DNA of 64,000 bases from Isoalcanivorax indicus (GTDB lineage Bacteria; Pseudomonadota; Gammaproteobacteria; Pseudomonadales; Alcanivoracaceae), in the NCBI RefSeq assembly GCF_003259185.1, contig NZ_QGMP01000001.1:1364001-1428000 (forward strand). Direction: 5' to 3'. The stretch's first letter is position 1. Every line of letters starts with the position of its first letter. The notes under the pieces were generated by a model. That model had not been told where the DNA came from. It worked only from the letters and a program-made list of their open reading frames with translations, and searched no databases. Of the stretch, positions 25,060 to 34,540 are shown in pieces. The translations under genes were made by a program, and so were the position numbers.

Positions 25060-26739
25060 ATGAGTGAACGCAGCGAGACGCCGACCCATTTCATCCGTCA
25101 GATCATCGACCGGGATCTGGCTGAAGGCAAGCATGGCGGCCGGGTGGTGACCCGTTTCCCCCCGGAACCCAATGGCTATCTGCATATTGGCCATGCCAAA
25201 TCCATCTGCCTCAACTTCGGCGTTGCCGAGCAGTACGGCGGTGCCTGTAACCTGCGTTTCGACGACACCAATCCCGAGAAGGAATCGGACGAGTATGTGA
25301 ACTCGATCCGTAATGATGTCGAATGGCTGGGCGGGCGCTGGGATGGCCAGGTGCGGTTTGCCTCGGACTACTTTGATACCATCCATGAGTGTGCGCTGGC
25401 GCTGATCCGCGCCGGGCATGCCTACGTGGACAGCCAGAGTCCGGAGCAGATCGCTGCCAATCGGGGCAATTTCACCACGCCGGGCACGGACAGCCCCTAC
25501 CGCGACCGCGGTGTGGACGAGAACCTGGCGCTGTTCGCCGACATGCGTGCGGGCACGCTGGATGAGGGCCAGGCGGTGCTGCGTGCCCGCATCGATATGG
25601 CCTCACCGAACATGAACCTGCGTGATCCGGTGTTGTACCGGATTCGCAGGGCGCGTCACCACCATACCGGTGACACCTGGTGCATCTATCCGATGTACGA
25701 CTTCACCCATCCGATCTCGGATGCGATCGAGGGGATCACGCACAGTCTGTGTACCCTGGAGTTCGAGGCGCACCGACCGCTGTACGACTGGGTGCTGGAC
25801 ACGTTGACCGGGCTGGTGGACTTCCCCAGCCGGCCCCGTCAGTACGAATTCGCCCGTCTGAACCTGAATTACACCCTGACCAGCAAGCGCAAGCTCAAGC
25901 AGCTGGTGGACGAGGGGCATGTGTCCGGCTGGGATGATCCGCGCATGCCGACGATCTCCGGTCTGCGTCGTCGTGGCTATACCCCGGCGTCCATCTGGCG
26001 TTTCTGCGACATGGTGGGCGTGGCCCGGGCCGACTCTGTGGTGGATGTGGCCATGCTGGAAGCGGCCATCCGCGATGACCTGAACCAGCATGCACCCCGG
26101 GCCATGTGCGTGCTGCGGCCCCTGAAGCTGGTGATCGAAAACTGGCCCGCCGGGCAGGTCGAGCAGTTGGAAGCCCCGATGCACCCGCAGAACGAGGCCA
26201 TGGGCACACGCCAGATCCCGATGTCCGGTGAGGTCTTTATCGACCGCGAGGACTTCCTGGAAGAGGCGAACAAGAAGTTCAAGCGCCTGGTGCTCGGGGA
26301 TCGCGTGCGGCTGCGCTACGGCTACGTGGTGCGCGCCACGGATGTCATCAGGGATGCGCAGGGTGAGATCGTCGAGGTGCGCTGCACCTATGACCCTGAC
26401 ACGCTGGGCAAGAATCCGGAGAACGATGAAGGGCAGGGCAAGCTGCGCGGTGTGATTCACTGGGTGTCGGCGGCGCAGGGCGTGCCCTGTGAAGTGCGTC
26501 TGTATGATCGCCTGTTTACCAGTGCCAGCCCGGAGCGTGAGGAAGACGGCGTGGCCAGTTGCCTGAATCCGGCGTCCCTGACGGTGCTGGAGGGCGCCAT
26601 GGCGGAGCCGTCGCTGGCCGTGGCGCCGGTCGAGAGCCGCTTCCAGTTCGAGCGGGAAGGGTACTTCTGTGTCGACCGGGACAGCCGCCCCGACCGGCCG
26701 GTGTTCAACCTGACGGTGGGGCTGCGCGAGTCGTTCTGA
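25060..26739 (+). CDS. glnS: Glutaminyl-tRNA synthetase
   Basis: GlnRS charges tRNA-Gln with glutamine. The 559-residue class I synthetase begins [20 protein letters not shown], shows the HIGH-type motif [17 protein letters not shown] near residue 37 and the KMSKS equivalent [11 protein letters not shown] near 270. It ends with the beta-barrel anticodon-binding domain ([11 protein letters not shown]). The length matches E. coli GlnRS (554). ATG 25060 gives the normal N-terminus and has AGGA about 13 bases upstream; an open frame from 25018 would add 14 residues with no family match. Confidence 0.96.
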   Translation: MSERSETPTHFIRQIIDRDLAEGKHGGRVVTRFPPEPNGYLHIGHAKSICLNFGVAEQYGGACNLRFDDTNPEKESDEYVNSIRNDVEWLGGRWDGQVRFASDYFDTIHECALALIRAGHAYVDSQSPEQIAANRGNFTTPGTDSPYRDRGVDENLALFADMRAGTLDEGQAVLRARIDMASPNMNLRDPVLYRIRRARHHHTGDTWCIYPMYDFTHPISDAIEGITHSLCTLEFEAHRPLYDWVLDTLTGLVDFPSRPRQYEFARLNLNYTLTSKRKLKQLVDEGHVSGWDDPRMPTISGLRRRGYTPASIWRFCDMVGVARADSVVDVAMLEAAIRDDLNQHAPRAMCVLRPLKLVIENWPAGQVEQLEAPMHPQNEAMGTRQIPMSGEVFIDREDFLEEANKKFKRLVLGDRVRLRYGYVVRATDVIRDAQGEIVEVRCTYDPDTLGKNPENDEGQGKLRGVIHWVSAAQGVPCEVRLYDRLFTSASPEREEDGVASCLNPASLTVLEGAMAEPSLAVAPVESRFQFEREGYFCVDRDSRPDRPVFNLTVGLRESF

Positions 26740-26795
26740 GGAGTGCTGGGCTGAGCACAGCGAACCGGACTGGCGCACCAGCCCGGCGGCCTGTG

Positions 26796-27641
26796 TCAGG
26801 CCAGTGCTTTCTCGCCAGCTTCCAGGGTCTGGTAGATCAGCGTGTTGATGGTCATGGGCCCCACGCCACCCGGTACCGGGGTCCAGGCGCTGACGCGGTC
26901 TTTCAAGGGTTCCAGCTCGATATCGCCGACGCCGCCGGGGTGATACCCGGCATCCACCACCACGGCGCCCTCCTTGATCCAGTCGGCCTTGATGAATTCG
27001 GGCTTGCCCACCGCCCCGACGACCACGTCGGCGCGGCGGATATGCTCGGCCAGGTCCTGCGTGCGAGAGTGGCAAATGGTCACGGTGGCGTTGGCGCCGA
27101 GCATCATCATGGCCATGGGCTTGCCCAGGATCGGGCTGCGGCCCACGACCACCGCATGCTTGCCGGCCAGTTCGACACCGTAATGCTCCAGCAGGCGCAT
27201 GATGCCCTTCGGCGTGGCGCAGCCGTAGGCGGCTTCGCCCATGCTCATGCGGCCGAAGCCCAGGCACGTGACGCCGTCCACGTCCTTCTCCAGGGCGATG
27301 GCATCAAAACAGGCACGCTCGTCGATCTGGGCGGGCACCGGGTGCTGCAGCAGGATGCCATGCACGTCCGGGTTGGCGTTCAGTTCGGCAATCTGGTCCA
27401 GCAGCTGCGCTGTGGTGGTGCTCTCCGGCAGCTCAATGGCCCGGGAGGCCATGCCGACGCGCTGGCAGGCGTTGCCCTTCATGCGCACATAGGTGGCCGA
27501 GGCCGGGTCAGCACCCACCAGCAGGGTGGCCAGAATCGGTGTGCGACCGTTGGCACGGGTGCGTAGTGCCTCGACACGCTCGCGCATATCGGCTTCGAAT
27601 TTTGCCGCCAGGGCCTTGCCGTCAAGAACCAGCGCAGTCAT
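26796..27641 (-). CDS. folD: Bifunctional methylenetetrahydrofolate dehydrogenase/cyclohydrolase FolD
   Basis: FolD oxidises 5,10-methylene-THF to methenyl-THF with NADP and hydrolyses it to 10-formyl-THF, supplying one-carbon units. The 281-residue protein has the active-site Tyr-x3-Lys in [17 protein letters not shown], the substrate loop [13 protein letters not shown] and the NADP-binding segment [18 protein letters not shown]. It ends with the conserved [15 protein letters not shown] chose ATG 27641, preceded by GGAGAG at about 9 bases. It converges with glnS, with a 56-base gap. Confidence 0.96.
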   Translation of the reverse strand: MTALVLDGKALAAKFEADMRERVEALRTRANGRTPILATLLVGADPASATYVRMKGNACQRVGMASRAIELPESTTTAQLLDQIAELNANPDVHGILLQHPVPAQIDERACFDAIALEKDVDGVTCLGFGRMSMGEAAYGCATPKGIMRLLEHYGVELAGKHAVVVGRSPILGKPMAMMMLGANATVTICHSRTQDLAEHIRRADVVVGAVGKPEFIKADWIKEGAVVVDAGYHPGGVGDIELEPLKDRVSAWTPVPGGVGPMTINTLIYQTLEAGEKALA

Positions 27642-27814
27642 GGATGTCAGCTCTCCAGAGTCGGGGTGTGCGGGGTGGTCAGGGCGCGCATTCTCGCATG
27701 GATGGACAGGGGAGGCCACGCGCAGATCGCGGGCTTGCGGTGCAGTCTGTCGGGGCATGCTGTATATTATCTGCGCGATCAGGCGAAGGTCGGGGGAAAA
27801 CAAGGGTTTATCCG

Positions 27815-27843
27815 TTGACGCTCCCGAGGGCTATGCGTATTAT
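27815..27843 (+). promoter_or_regulatory. Promoter of the Pro-Arg-His tRNA operon
   Basis: TTGACG (27815-27820), a 17-base spacer and TATTAT (27838-27843). The start would fall near 27850, about 18 bases before the mature tRNA-Pro end. The bases after the -10 (GCCGCCTCGC) form a GC-rich discriminator, the feature associated with stringent control of stable RNA promoters. Confidence 0.8.
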
Positions 27844-27867
27844 GCCGCCTCGCTCGAGTCGCACCGT

Positions 27868-27944
27868 CGGGGTGTAGCGCAGCCTGGTAGCGCGCCTGCT
27901 TTGGGAGCAGGATGTCGGGGGTTCAAATCCCTCCTCCCCGACCA
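27868..27944 (+). tRNA. tRNA-Pro (anticodon UGG)
   Basis: A 77-base cloverleaf with D-stem GCGC/GCGC and anticodon arm CCTGC-TTTGGGA-GCAGG giving TGG. It has a GGTTCAAAT-type T-loop, discriminator A and encoded CCA (27942-27944). The acceptor arm pairs CGGGGTG with CTCCCCG, leaving a U-U mismatch at positions 6 and 67. Confidence 0.95.
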
Positions 27945-27950
27945 CATGAT

Positions 27951-28027
27951 GCGCCTGTAGCTCAATTGGATAGAGCAACGGCCTTCTAAGCCGTAGGTTG
28001 CAGGTTCGAGCCCTGCCAGGCGTGCCA
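27951..28027 (+). tRNA. tRNA-Arg (anticodon UCU)
   Basis: A 77-base cloverleaf. The anticodon arm ACGGC-CTTCTAA-GCCGT gives TCT, the T-arm is GCAGG-TTCGAGC-CCTGC, the discriminator is G and CCA is encoded. The acceptor pairs GCGCCTG with CAGGCGT, so the terminal pair is a G1-U72 wobble. It lies 6 bases after tRNA-Pro. Confidence 0.96.
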
Positions 28028-28094
28028 ATTTCCGAGGAAGTGGTACGGCGCAGGACATCGAGACAGTTTCACAGTGTCGATTCACAGTGTTAAT

Positions 28095-28171
28095 GGTGGC
28101 TGTAGCTCAGTTGGTAGAGCCCTGGATTGTGACTCCAGTGGTCGTGGGTTCAAGTCCCATCAGCCACCCCA
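28095..28171 (+). tRNA. tRNA-His (anticodon GUG)
   Basis: A cloverleaf with anticodon arm CTGGA-TTGTGAC-TCCAG giving GTG. The acceptor GTGGCTG pairs with CAGCCAC, with the extra G at -1 opposite C73 that is the tRNA-His identity element, and CCA is encoded (28169-28171). It is the last gene of the tRNA operon. Confidence 0.96.
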
Positions 28172-28179
28172 TCTACCGC

Positions 28180-28217
28180 ACAGAAACGGCGCCCTGGTAA
28201 CAGGGCGCCGTTTCTGT
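28180..28217. terminator. Strong hairpin terminator of the tRNA operon
   Basis: A perfect 17-bp stem (28180-28196 with 28201-28217, arm core GGCGCCCTG) closed by GTAA. The descending arm ends TTTCTGTTT, a broken T-tract, on the plus strand. It starts 8 bases after tRNA-His. Confidence 0.85.
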
Positions 28218-28252
28218 TTGGGCGCCTGTTTTATATACAGATCGCTTTAAAG

Positions 28253-28281
28253 TTGCCCGGCAGGTCGTTGTTGCATATAGG
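28253..28281 (+). promoter_or_regulatory. Candidate promoter of the TPR/ExbBD/giant-protein operon
   Basis: TTGCCC (28253-28258), a 17-base spacer and TATAGG (28276-28281), four of six consensus matches each. They lie in the 180-base spacer between the tRNA terminator and ATG 28399. The leader of about 110 bases contains a 7-bp inverted repeat (TTCTTCC / GGAAGAA) and a 6-bp one (CACCAA / TTGGTG), so leader-level control is possible. Confidence 0.4.
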
Positions 28282-28398
28282 CAAATGCGAAATTCTTCCT
28301 GTGCGCAATGAGTACTGGTCGGAAGAAACTCCTACCCCTCCTGTGATTTGATGCACCAAAAGAAGCGCTTGGTGCGCCATAAATCCCGTGGGGGGAGT

Positions 28399-28914
28399 AT
28401 GAACGATCTGTTGAAGGCCTCATTGCTGGCCATTGCACTGTGTGTATCGGTGCTGCCGGGCCTGGTTGTCGGGGGTGATATGACCCGCGACCGCATCAAG
28501 GGCCTGGATGAGCAGGTACAGGACATCAAACAGGATGTGCTGGCCATCTCGACCGAACTGCTGCAACTGGAAGAAACCCTGATCTTCCCCTCCAGCACCC
28601 AGGTTTCCCTGTTTGTTTCTCTGGCAGAAGGCAGCCGTATCCAGCTGGATGCGATGGATGTCCGGCTCAACGGCCAGGACGTGACCCACCATGTGTACAC
28701 CCACCGGGAAGTCGAGGCACTGCGTCGGGGTGGGGTGCAGCGTATCTACACCGGCAACCTGCGCAGCGGCGAGCAGGAACTGGAAGTGACCGTGCGTGGG
28801 CCTGACGGCCTTCACGAGCGAGCCAGCCACCGCTTCAGCAAGGGTGCCGGGCCGGCCCTGGTCGAAGTCGTTCTCTCGGGCGGTAGCGCCCCCGTCCACT
28901 TTATAGACCGCTGA
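28399..28914 (+). CDS. Small exported protein, first gene of the 28-kb surface operon
   Basis: Not recognised as a named family. The 171-residue product has an N-terminal hydrophobic export signal (LLKASLLAIALCVSVLPGLVVGG), a short coiled coil (RIKGLDEQVQDIKQDVLAISTELLQLEE split as heptads, about 30-58) and a C-terminal beta-rich domain. That domain alternates hydrophobic strands (TQVSLFVSLAEG, LDAMDVRLNGQDV, QELEVTVRGPDG, GPALVEVVLSGG). The start is ATG 28399 with GGGGGAG 2 bases upstream of the spacer. Only 3 bases separate it from the next gene. Coiled coil plus Ig-like domain suggests a periplasmic structural partner of the following TPR proteins (inference). Confidence 0.75.
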   Translation: MNDLLKASLLAIALCVSVLPGLVVGGDMTRDRIKGLDEQVQDIKQDVLAISTELLQLEETLIFPSSTQVSLFVSLAEGSRIQLDAMDVRLNGQDVTHHVYTHREVEALRRGGVQRIYTGNLRSGEQELEVTVRGPDGLHERASHRFSKGAGPALVEVVLSGGSAPVHFIDR

Positions 28915-28917
28915 TTC

Positions 28918-30825
28918 ATGCCGAGCCGCTACCTGCTTCTGCTTCTGGCGATGGGTGCCGTGACCACCGTGCAGGGCGCCGAGACGCGCCTTGCTGGCGG
29001 CGATCGGGACCTGTTCCTGGGCGAAGCGTTCTACCACGCCGGGCAGGAACACTTCTTCGATGCCATATCGCGGCTCGATGCCGAGTTGCTGCAATACCAG
29101 CGGGTGGACGAGCGCGACCGCGATCCGCTGCATATCCACGCGGGGCTGGCGCATTTCTCGGTCGGGGATTTCGAGCTGTCCTACCGGATGCACAACAAGG
29201 CAGGGCGGGCCATCGCGGCGGTGCTGGAAGGCAACGTGCGCCAGTCGGTGCGCAATGAAGCGGCCTATCGTCTGGCGCGCATCTATTACGAGAAGGGCGA
29301 CCACGACAACGCCCTGAGCACGATCGAGCGCATTGATGGTGCGCTGCCCGAGCGGGTGCGCGACGACGAGCGTTTGCTGCGGGCCCAGATCTACATCGTC
29401 AACGGGCGCCATGCCGAGGCCGTCGACGTGTTGCGGCGCCTGGAGCGGGTCCCCGGGTACGAAGGCTTTGCCGGTTACAACATGGGCGTGGCATTGATTC
29501 AGCAGGGCGACGAACGCCGGGGGCTGGCGCAGCTGGATCGCGCCGGGCAAATTCGGGTGCGCGGCAATGATGCCGCTGCGCTGGCGATTCGCGACAAGGC
29601 CAATCTGGTGCTCGGTTTTCACCTGTTGCAGGGCGAGCGACCGGAAGACGCGGCGCAGTATCTGAACCGCGTGCGCCTCGAGGGGCCTTTCTCGAACCGG
29701 GCATTGCTTGGTTCCGGCTGGTCCGGTGTGGCGCAGGAGCGCTTTGATCGCGCCCTGGTGCCCTGGAGCATCCTGTACAAGCGCAATCCCACGGACAAGG
29801 CCGTGCAGGAAAGCCTGCTTGGTGTGCCGTATGCCTACGCCAACCTGGAGATGCACGGGCGCGCGGCGCTGCTTTACGGCGAAGCCCTGGAGGCATTCGA
29901 TCGCGAGCTGGAGCGTCTGCATGCCTCGATTCACAGCATTCGTGAGGGGCACTTCTTTCGCGCCATGGTGCGCGAGGAAATTCGTCTGGACAGCAACTGG
30001 CTGGTACGCCTGCGCGAGCTGCCGGAGAGCCCGGAAACCTGGTATCTGATGGAGTTGATGGCGTCCAACGACTTCCAGACGTTGCTGAAGAATTACCTGG
30101 ACCTGGAAGACATGCGTCAGCGTCAGGCGGCCTGGTTGACGGACCTGGATGCCTATGAAGACATGATTGCCCTGCGGCGCGGCTATTATGCGCCGCTGCT
30201 GCCGGGCATTGACGAACGCTTTCGGGTGCTTGATTCGATGATCCGGCTGCGTATGGAGCAGCGCCAGAGCCTGAATGACCGCTTGCAGCGGCTGTTGGTG
30301 GCGCCGGATCCGGGCATGCTGATGACCGCCGAAGAGCGTTTGCTGTTGCAGCAGCTGGATCGCATGGAGGCCGAATACGCGCAGGACCACAGCGCAGTGG
30401 GTGATGAGGCAAGACGGCGGCTGGCGCGTTTGCGGGGCCGCGTGCTGTGGGATATCGAAACCGGCTATCAGCAGCGTTTGACGGAAGCATTCGACAATCT
30501 GCGCGAGCTGGATCAGCACGTGCGGCGTCTGGATGAGATTTATGCCGCGTACGTGCGCACGCGCCAGGCCGCCACGCAGAGTTATCAGGGTTACGACGAT
30601 CGCATCCGTCTGGCGCGTTCGCGTATCCGCCAGGACCAGGATCGCGTTGCGCAGTTGATGAAGGGCATGGAACACATGCTCGAGCGCATGGCGATCACGG
30701 AACTGGAAGCACGCCGTGACCGGCTGGAGCAGTATCGGGTACGGGCACGCTTTGCCATGGCGGAAAGCTACGACCGGGCCGTGAAAGCGCAGCAGCAGGC
30801 GCTGATCGGTGAGGGGGCGCCATGA
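28918..30825 (+). CDS. Exported TPR and coiled-coil protein
   Basis: A 635-residue protein with a signal peptide (LLLLLAMGAVTTVQG). It is followed by tetratricopeptide-like helical hairpins over about residues 28-320 (ALGEAFYHAGQEHF-type, AAYRLARIYYEKGDHDNAL, QIYIVNGRHAEAVDVL, YNMGVALIQQGDERRGL). A long Arg/Glu-rich helical region from about 390 to 630 reads as coiled coil (ERLLLQQLDRMEAEYAQ, DRIRLARSRIRQDQDRVAQL). TPR arrays scaffold protein complexes; with an export signal it would act in the periplasm. It overlaps the next gene by 4 bases. Similar TPR proteins are linked to gliding-motility envelope complexes in myxobacteria; function here is not established. Confidence 0.85.
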   Translation: MPSRYLLLLLAMGAVTTVQGAETRLAGGDRDLFLGEAFYHAGQEHFFDAISRLDAELLQYQRVDERDRDPLHIHAGLAHFSVGDFELSYRMHNKAGRAIAAVLEGNVRQSVRNEAAYRLARIYYEKGDHDNALSTIERIDGALPERVRDDERLLRAQIYIVNGRHAEAVDVLRRLERVPGYEGFAGYNMGVALIQQGDERRGLAQLDRAGQIRVRGNDAAALAIRDKANLVLGFHLLQGERPEDAAQYLNRVRLEGPFSNRALLGSGWSGVAQERFDRALVPWSILYKRNPTDKAVQESLLGVPYAYANLEMHGRAALLYGEALEAFDRELERLHASIHSIREGHFFRAMVREEIRLDSNWLVRLRELPESPETWYLMELMASNDFQTLLKNYLDLEDMRQRQAAWLTDLDAYEDMIALRRGYYAPLLPGIDERFRVLDSMIRLRMEQRQSLNDRLQRLLVAPDPGMLMTAEERLLLQQLDRMEAEYAQDHSAVGDEARRRLARLRGRVLWDIETGYQQRLTEAFDNLRELDQHVRRLDEIYAAYVRTRQAATQSYQGYDDRIRLARSRIRQDQDRVAQLMKGMEHMLERMAITELEARRDRLEQYRVRARFAMAESYDRAVKAQQQALIGEGAP

Positions 30826-33800
30826 TGGTGATGCCCCGGAGACTGCGCTCGCTGGTCAGGCTGTGGCCCCTGGTCCTGATCCTGGGGCTCAGCGGCTGTG
30901 CGTCCATGTCCGAGCGCGGCACCCTGGCACAATTGCAGCGCGTATCCCTGGATCTGGAAGACGCCCGCATCGAAGGTGGCATCGAGCGGGCGATGCAAAG
31001 CTATCAGCGTTTTCTTGAAGAAACGCCGGAGTCGGCCATGACCCCGGAGGCATTGCGCCGCCTTGCGGATCTGAAGCTCGAGCGCGAGTACGGGGTGCTG
31101 GAAGTGCCATCGCCCGCCGAGCGACCAGCTGTGTCGCGCGGTACGACATCCGCGCCGGCGGCACTGGCGCGCCCGGCCCAGGCTGAGCGGGTGGCTGGCC
31201 GGCAGATGTCTGACGACGAATCCTCTGAGGCCCAGGAATCCCTGGCTGATTTCGAGTCGCGCGCCACGCAGATGGACATGACGGCGCAGGCGAGTTCGTT
31301 CGAACACGAAGATGAACTGGCCAATCGGGGCGCTGAAGAGGCGATTGCCCTGTATCAGCAGCTGCTGGAGCAGTATCCCTATTACGAGCGTAACGACCAG
31401 GTGCTGTACCAGATGACCCGGGCCTACGATGAGCTGGGGCGCACGGAAGAGGCCGTGGCCGTGATGGATCGCATTGTGGCTCAGTACCCACGCTCCCGGG
31501 TGATTGATGAAGTGCAGTTCCGGCGGGGTGAGTTTTTCTTTACCCGGAACCGTTTTCTGGACGCGGAAGACGCTTACCAGGCGGTGGTACGGCAGGGTTC
31601 GACCTCGTTCTATTACGAGATGGCCCGTTACAAGCTGGGCTGGACCTTCTACAAACAGGACATGCTCGAAGAGGGGCTGGATCAGTTTGTCGCCCTGCTG
31701 GACTACAAATTGCAGACCGGCTACGACTTCGATAATCCGGGCAGTACGGTGGAGCAGCAGCGTCTGGATGACACGCACCGCGTCATCAGCCTGAGCTTCT
31801 CGGCCCTGGGTGGCCCCGAGACGATCGTGGAGTACTTCGAGCAGCGTGGGGCACGTCGTTACGAAGTGGATATCTATCGCAATCTGGGTGAGCACTACCT
31901 GGAAACACGACGCTACTCCGACGCGGCGTCGGCCTACAAGACGTTCGTCGATCTGAATCCCTTCCATCGCCTGTCACCGCATTTCGACATGCGCGTGATC
32001 GAGATCTACAAGCAGGGTGGCTTCCCGATCCTGGTGATCGAAGCCAACAAGGATTTTGCCAACAGCTATGGGCTGAAGTCCGAGTACTGGACCCATTTCG
32101 ATGTCGAGGCCTTCCCCGATGTGCTGGCGCTGCTGAAGGACAACCTCCAGGAACTGGCCAATTACTATCATGCGCTGTATCAGAACCCGCAGTTCTCCAG
32201 CGACAGGGCGGAAAACTTCCGCGAAGCCCAGCACTGGTATCGCGAGTTCCTCACGTCTTTCCCGCGTGAGGATGAGTCACCTGTCATGAACTACCAGTTT
32301 GCGGACCTGCTGCTGGAAAATCGCTCCTACGGTGAGGCCGCGCGTGAGTATGAACGCACCGCTTATGACTATCCGCAGCATGAGCAGGCCGCTGCCGCCG
32401 GTTACGCCGCGGTATACGCACACCGTCAGCACCTTCAGGACCTTCAGGAAGAAGAGTCCATCAAACGCGACGTGATCCGCAGCTCCCTGCGTTTTGCCGA
32501 GACCTTCCCGACGCATGACAGCGCATCGCTGGTGATGGGCGCGGCGCTGGAAGACATCTTTGCCATGAACGATCACGCCTTTGCGGTGACGACCGGCCAC
32601 AAGATGCTGGACATGTTCCCGGAAGCGCCGGCAGAAGAACGTCGGGCTGCCTGGCTGGTCGTCGCGCACTCGTCCTATGAACTGGCTCGCTATCCGGAAG
32701 CAGAGACGGCCTACCTGAGCGTGTTGGCCTTGACCGACGACGGTGATGACAGCCGAGCCGAGTTGGTGGAGAACCTCGCTGCCTCGATCTACCGCCAGGG
32801 TGATCTGGCCAGTGAAGCGGGAGAGCATCGTCAGGCGGCTGACCACTACCTGCGCCTCGGGCACGCCGCGCCGAACTCGCGTTTGCGTCCGGCCGCCGAA
32901 TACGACGCCGCCCAGGCATTGATGGCGCTGGAAGCCTGGGACGATGCCATCGAGGTGCTGACCGCCTTCCGTCGTCACTACCCGCAGCATCGCCTGCAAC
33001 CGGATATCACCAAGAATCTGGCCCATGTGTATGGCGAGGCAGGGCAGCTGTCCCTGGCGGCCCGCGAGTATGAGCGCATCGAGCGCGAGAGCGATAATGA
33101 GGACATTCGTCGAGAGGCCCTGAAGGTGGCGGCAGATCTCTACGAGCAGGTTGATGAGGACGACGAAGCGATCCGTGTCTACCGTCGCTTCATCAGCCAC
33201 TTCCCGCAGCCATTGGGTCCGGTGGTGGAGATGCATCACAAGGTGGCGTTGTTGTTGCAGGCGCGCGGTGACACCAATGCCCAGCATGCCGAGCTGCGAC
33301 AGATCGTGGCGCTGGACAATCGCGCGGGCGAGCAGCGGGATAACCGTATGCGTTACCTCGCGGGGCATGCCGCGCTGACCCTGGCTGAGCCGGGCTTCAA
33401 GGATTATGTCGCGATTCGTCTGACGCAGCCCTTCGAGCGCACGCTGGTGCAGAAGCGCAACACCATGCGCGAGCTCAGCCAGACGTTTACCGCGCTGGTG
33501 AATTATGAGGTGGGTGAGGTTACTGCTGCGGCCACCTGGTATGTCGCCGAAATCTACTACGAGTTCAGCCGGGCATTGATGGACTCCGAGCGGCCTGCGG
33601 GCATGGATGAGCTGGAAATGGAGCAGTATGAAGAGTTGCTCGACGAGCAGGCCTACCCGTTCGAGGAGCGCGCCATTGGTATTCATCAGCAGAACATTGC
33701 ATTGATTGATCGCGGCATCTTCAACCGTTGGGTGGATCGCAGCGTCACTCGTCTGGCTGATATTGTGCCGGGGCGCTATGCACGCTTCGAGGAGAGCAGC

Positions 33801-33959
33801 GGCTTCATTGCTGGCATTCGCAATGTCAGCTACGAGAGTCTGACACACCCGAGTCTGCCGGAACCGGAACAGGAGCCCGAGGAAGAACCTGCGGCTGTTG
33901 AGCAGATTTCTGCCGACGAAGATGCTCAGGAGATCGAGCTGGCGGGAGGTGCCCGATGA
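30822..33959 (+). CDS. Large TPR lipoprotein
   Basis: This 1045-residue protein carries a lipoprotein signal, lipobox Leu23-Ser-Gly-Cys26 with Ala next, predicted for outer-membrane sorting. A low-complexity stretch (about 90-150) precedes many TPR-like helix pairs: EEAIALYQQLLEQYPYYERN near 165, EEAVAVMDRIVAQYP, GEAAREYERTAYDYPQHEQ near 510, DAIEVLTAFRRHYPQH and DEAIRVYRRFISHFPQ near 780. The spacing and ..YP.. ends are of the YbgF/BamD-type TPR. The last 40 residues are acidic (PEPEQEPEEEPAA). ATG overlaps the upstream stop by 4 bases and the stop overlaps the next ATG likewise. It is probably a periplasmic scaffold attached to the outer membrane. Confidence 0.87.
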   Translation: MMVMPRRLRSLVRLWPLVLILGLSGCASMSERGTLAQLQRVSLDLEDARIEGGIERAMQSYQRFLEETPESAMTPEALRRLADLKLEREYGVLEVPSPAERPAVSRGTTSAPAALARPAQAERVAGRQMSDDESSEAQESLADFESRATQMDMTAQASSFEHEDELANRGAEEAIALYQQLLEQYPYYERNDQVLYQMTRAYDELGRTEEAVAVMDRIVAQYPRSRVIDEVQFRRGEFFFTRNRFLDAEDAYQAVVRQGSTSFYYEMARYKLGWTFYKQDMLEEGLDQFVALLDYKLQTGYDFDNPGSTVEQQRLDDTHRVISLSFSALGGPETIVEYFEQRGARRYEVDIYRNLGEHYLETRRYSDAASAYKTFVDLNPFHRLSPHFDMRVIEIYKQGGFPILVIEANKDFANSYGLKSEYWTHFDVEAFPDVLALLKDNLQELANYYHALYQNPQFSSDRAENFREAQHWYREFLTSFPREDESPVMNYQFADLLLENRSYGEAAREYERTAYDYPQHEQAAAAGYAAVYAHRQHLQDLQEEESIKRDVIRSSLRFAETFPTHDSASLVMGAALEDIFAMNDHAFAVTTGHKMLDMFPEAPAEERRAAWLVVAHSSYELARYPEAETAYLSVLALTDDGDDSRAELVENLAASIYRQGDLASEAGEHRQAADHYLRLGHAAPNSRLRPAAEYDAAQALMALEAWDDAIEVLTAFRRHYPQHRLQPDITKNLAHVYGEAGQLSLAAREYERIERESDNEDIRREALKVAADLYEQVDEDDEAIRVYRRFISHFPQPLGPVVEMHHKVALLLQARGDTNAQHAELRQIVALDNRAGEQRDNRMRYLAGHAALTLAEPGFKDYVAIRLTQPFERTLVQKRNTMRELSQTFTALVNYEVGEVTAAATWYVAEIYYEFSRALMDSERPAGMDELEMEQYEELLDEQAYPFEERAIGIHQQNIALIDRGIFNRWVDRSVTRLADIVPGRYARFEESSGFIAGIRNVSYESLTHPSLPEPEQEPEEEPAAVEQISADEDAQEIELAGGAR

Positions 33960-34540
33960 TGCGCGCGTGGCTTTCCAGGCAATGCCTGTGCTGGGGCATG
34001 GCGTTGTGTCTGCTCGGAATCTCCGGCTGCGCGGCGCTGTCTCCCGGTGGTCGATCCGGCAGCCTGTCCGATCGTGACGTGGAGACCTTCCAGCGCGCCA
34101 TGGCCCTGCTGCAGGCCGAGGATTACCACGCGGGCATCGCGCTGCTCACTGGCATCACGGACAACACGCGCGCCAGTGCCATCCCCTTCATCAATCTGGC
34201 CATGGCCTACAGCCGCATTGACGAGCTGGACAAGGCGGAAGAGAGCCTGAAGGTGGCGCTGGAGATCGAGCCGCGCAACCCCGTGGCTCACAACGAATAT
34301 GGCTTGCTGCTGCGCCGGCAAGGTCGTTTCGAGGAAGCGCGCCAGGTGTACCAGAACATCCTTCAGCGATACCCGGACTTTGCGCTGGCGCGCAAGAATC
34401 TGGGTGTCCTGTGCGACATCTATCTGCGTGATTACGAATGTGCGCTCAAGGCCTATCAGGCCTACAGCGCGGTGGCACCCGATGATGAGGAAGTACGTAT
34501 CTGGATCGCTGATCTCGAGTGGCGTGTGGAGGGAACATGA
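33956..34540 (+). CDS. Small TPR lipoprotein
   Basis: A 194-residue protein with lipobox Ile22-Ser-Gly-Cys25 followed by Ala. TPR repeats span about 45-175: DVETFQRAMALLQAEDYHAG, PFINLAMAYSRIDELDKAEE and NEYGLLLRRQGRFEEARQVY, then FALARKNLGVLCDIYLRDYE. It is PilF/PilW-like in size and architecture, but no pilus genes are near. It has 4-base overlaps with both neighbours. Likely an outer-membrane-anchored assembly factor for the machinery of this operon (inference). Confidence 0.85.
   Translation: MMRAWLSRQCLCWGMALCLLGISGCAALSPGGRSGSLSDRDVETFQRAMALLQAEDYHAGIALLTGITDNTRASAIPFINLAMAYSRIDELDKAEESLKVALEIEPRNPVAHNEYGLLLRRQGRFEEARQVYQNILQRYPDFALARKNLGVLCDIYLRDYECALKAYQAYSAVAPDDEEVRIWIADLEWRVEGT

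Noticed and set aside
28282-28398. A possible riboswitch in the leader of the 28-kb operon
   Set aside because: Two short inverted repeats exist, but I recognise no conserved aptamer core (c-di-GMP, TPP, cobalamin or other).
28420-30675. A 751-codon minus-strand open frame opposite the first two surface-operon genes
   Set aside because: The plus-strand genes have signal peptides, TPR repeats and tight junctions. The opposite frame has no family features.
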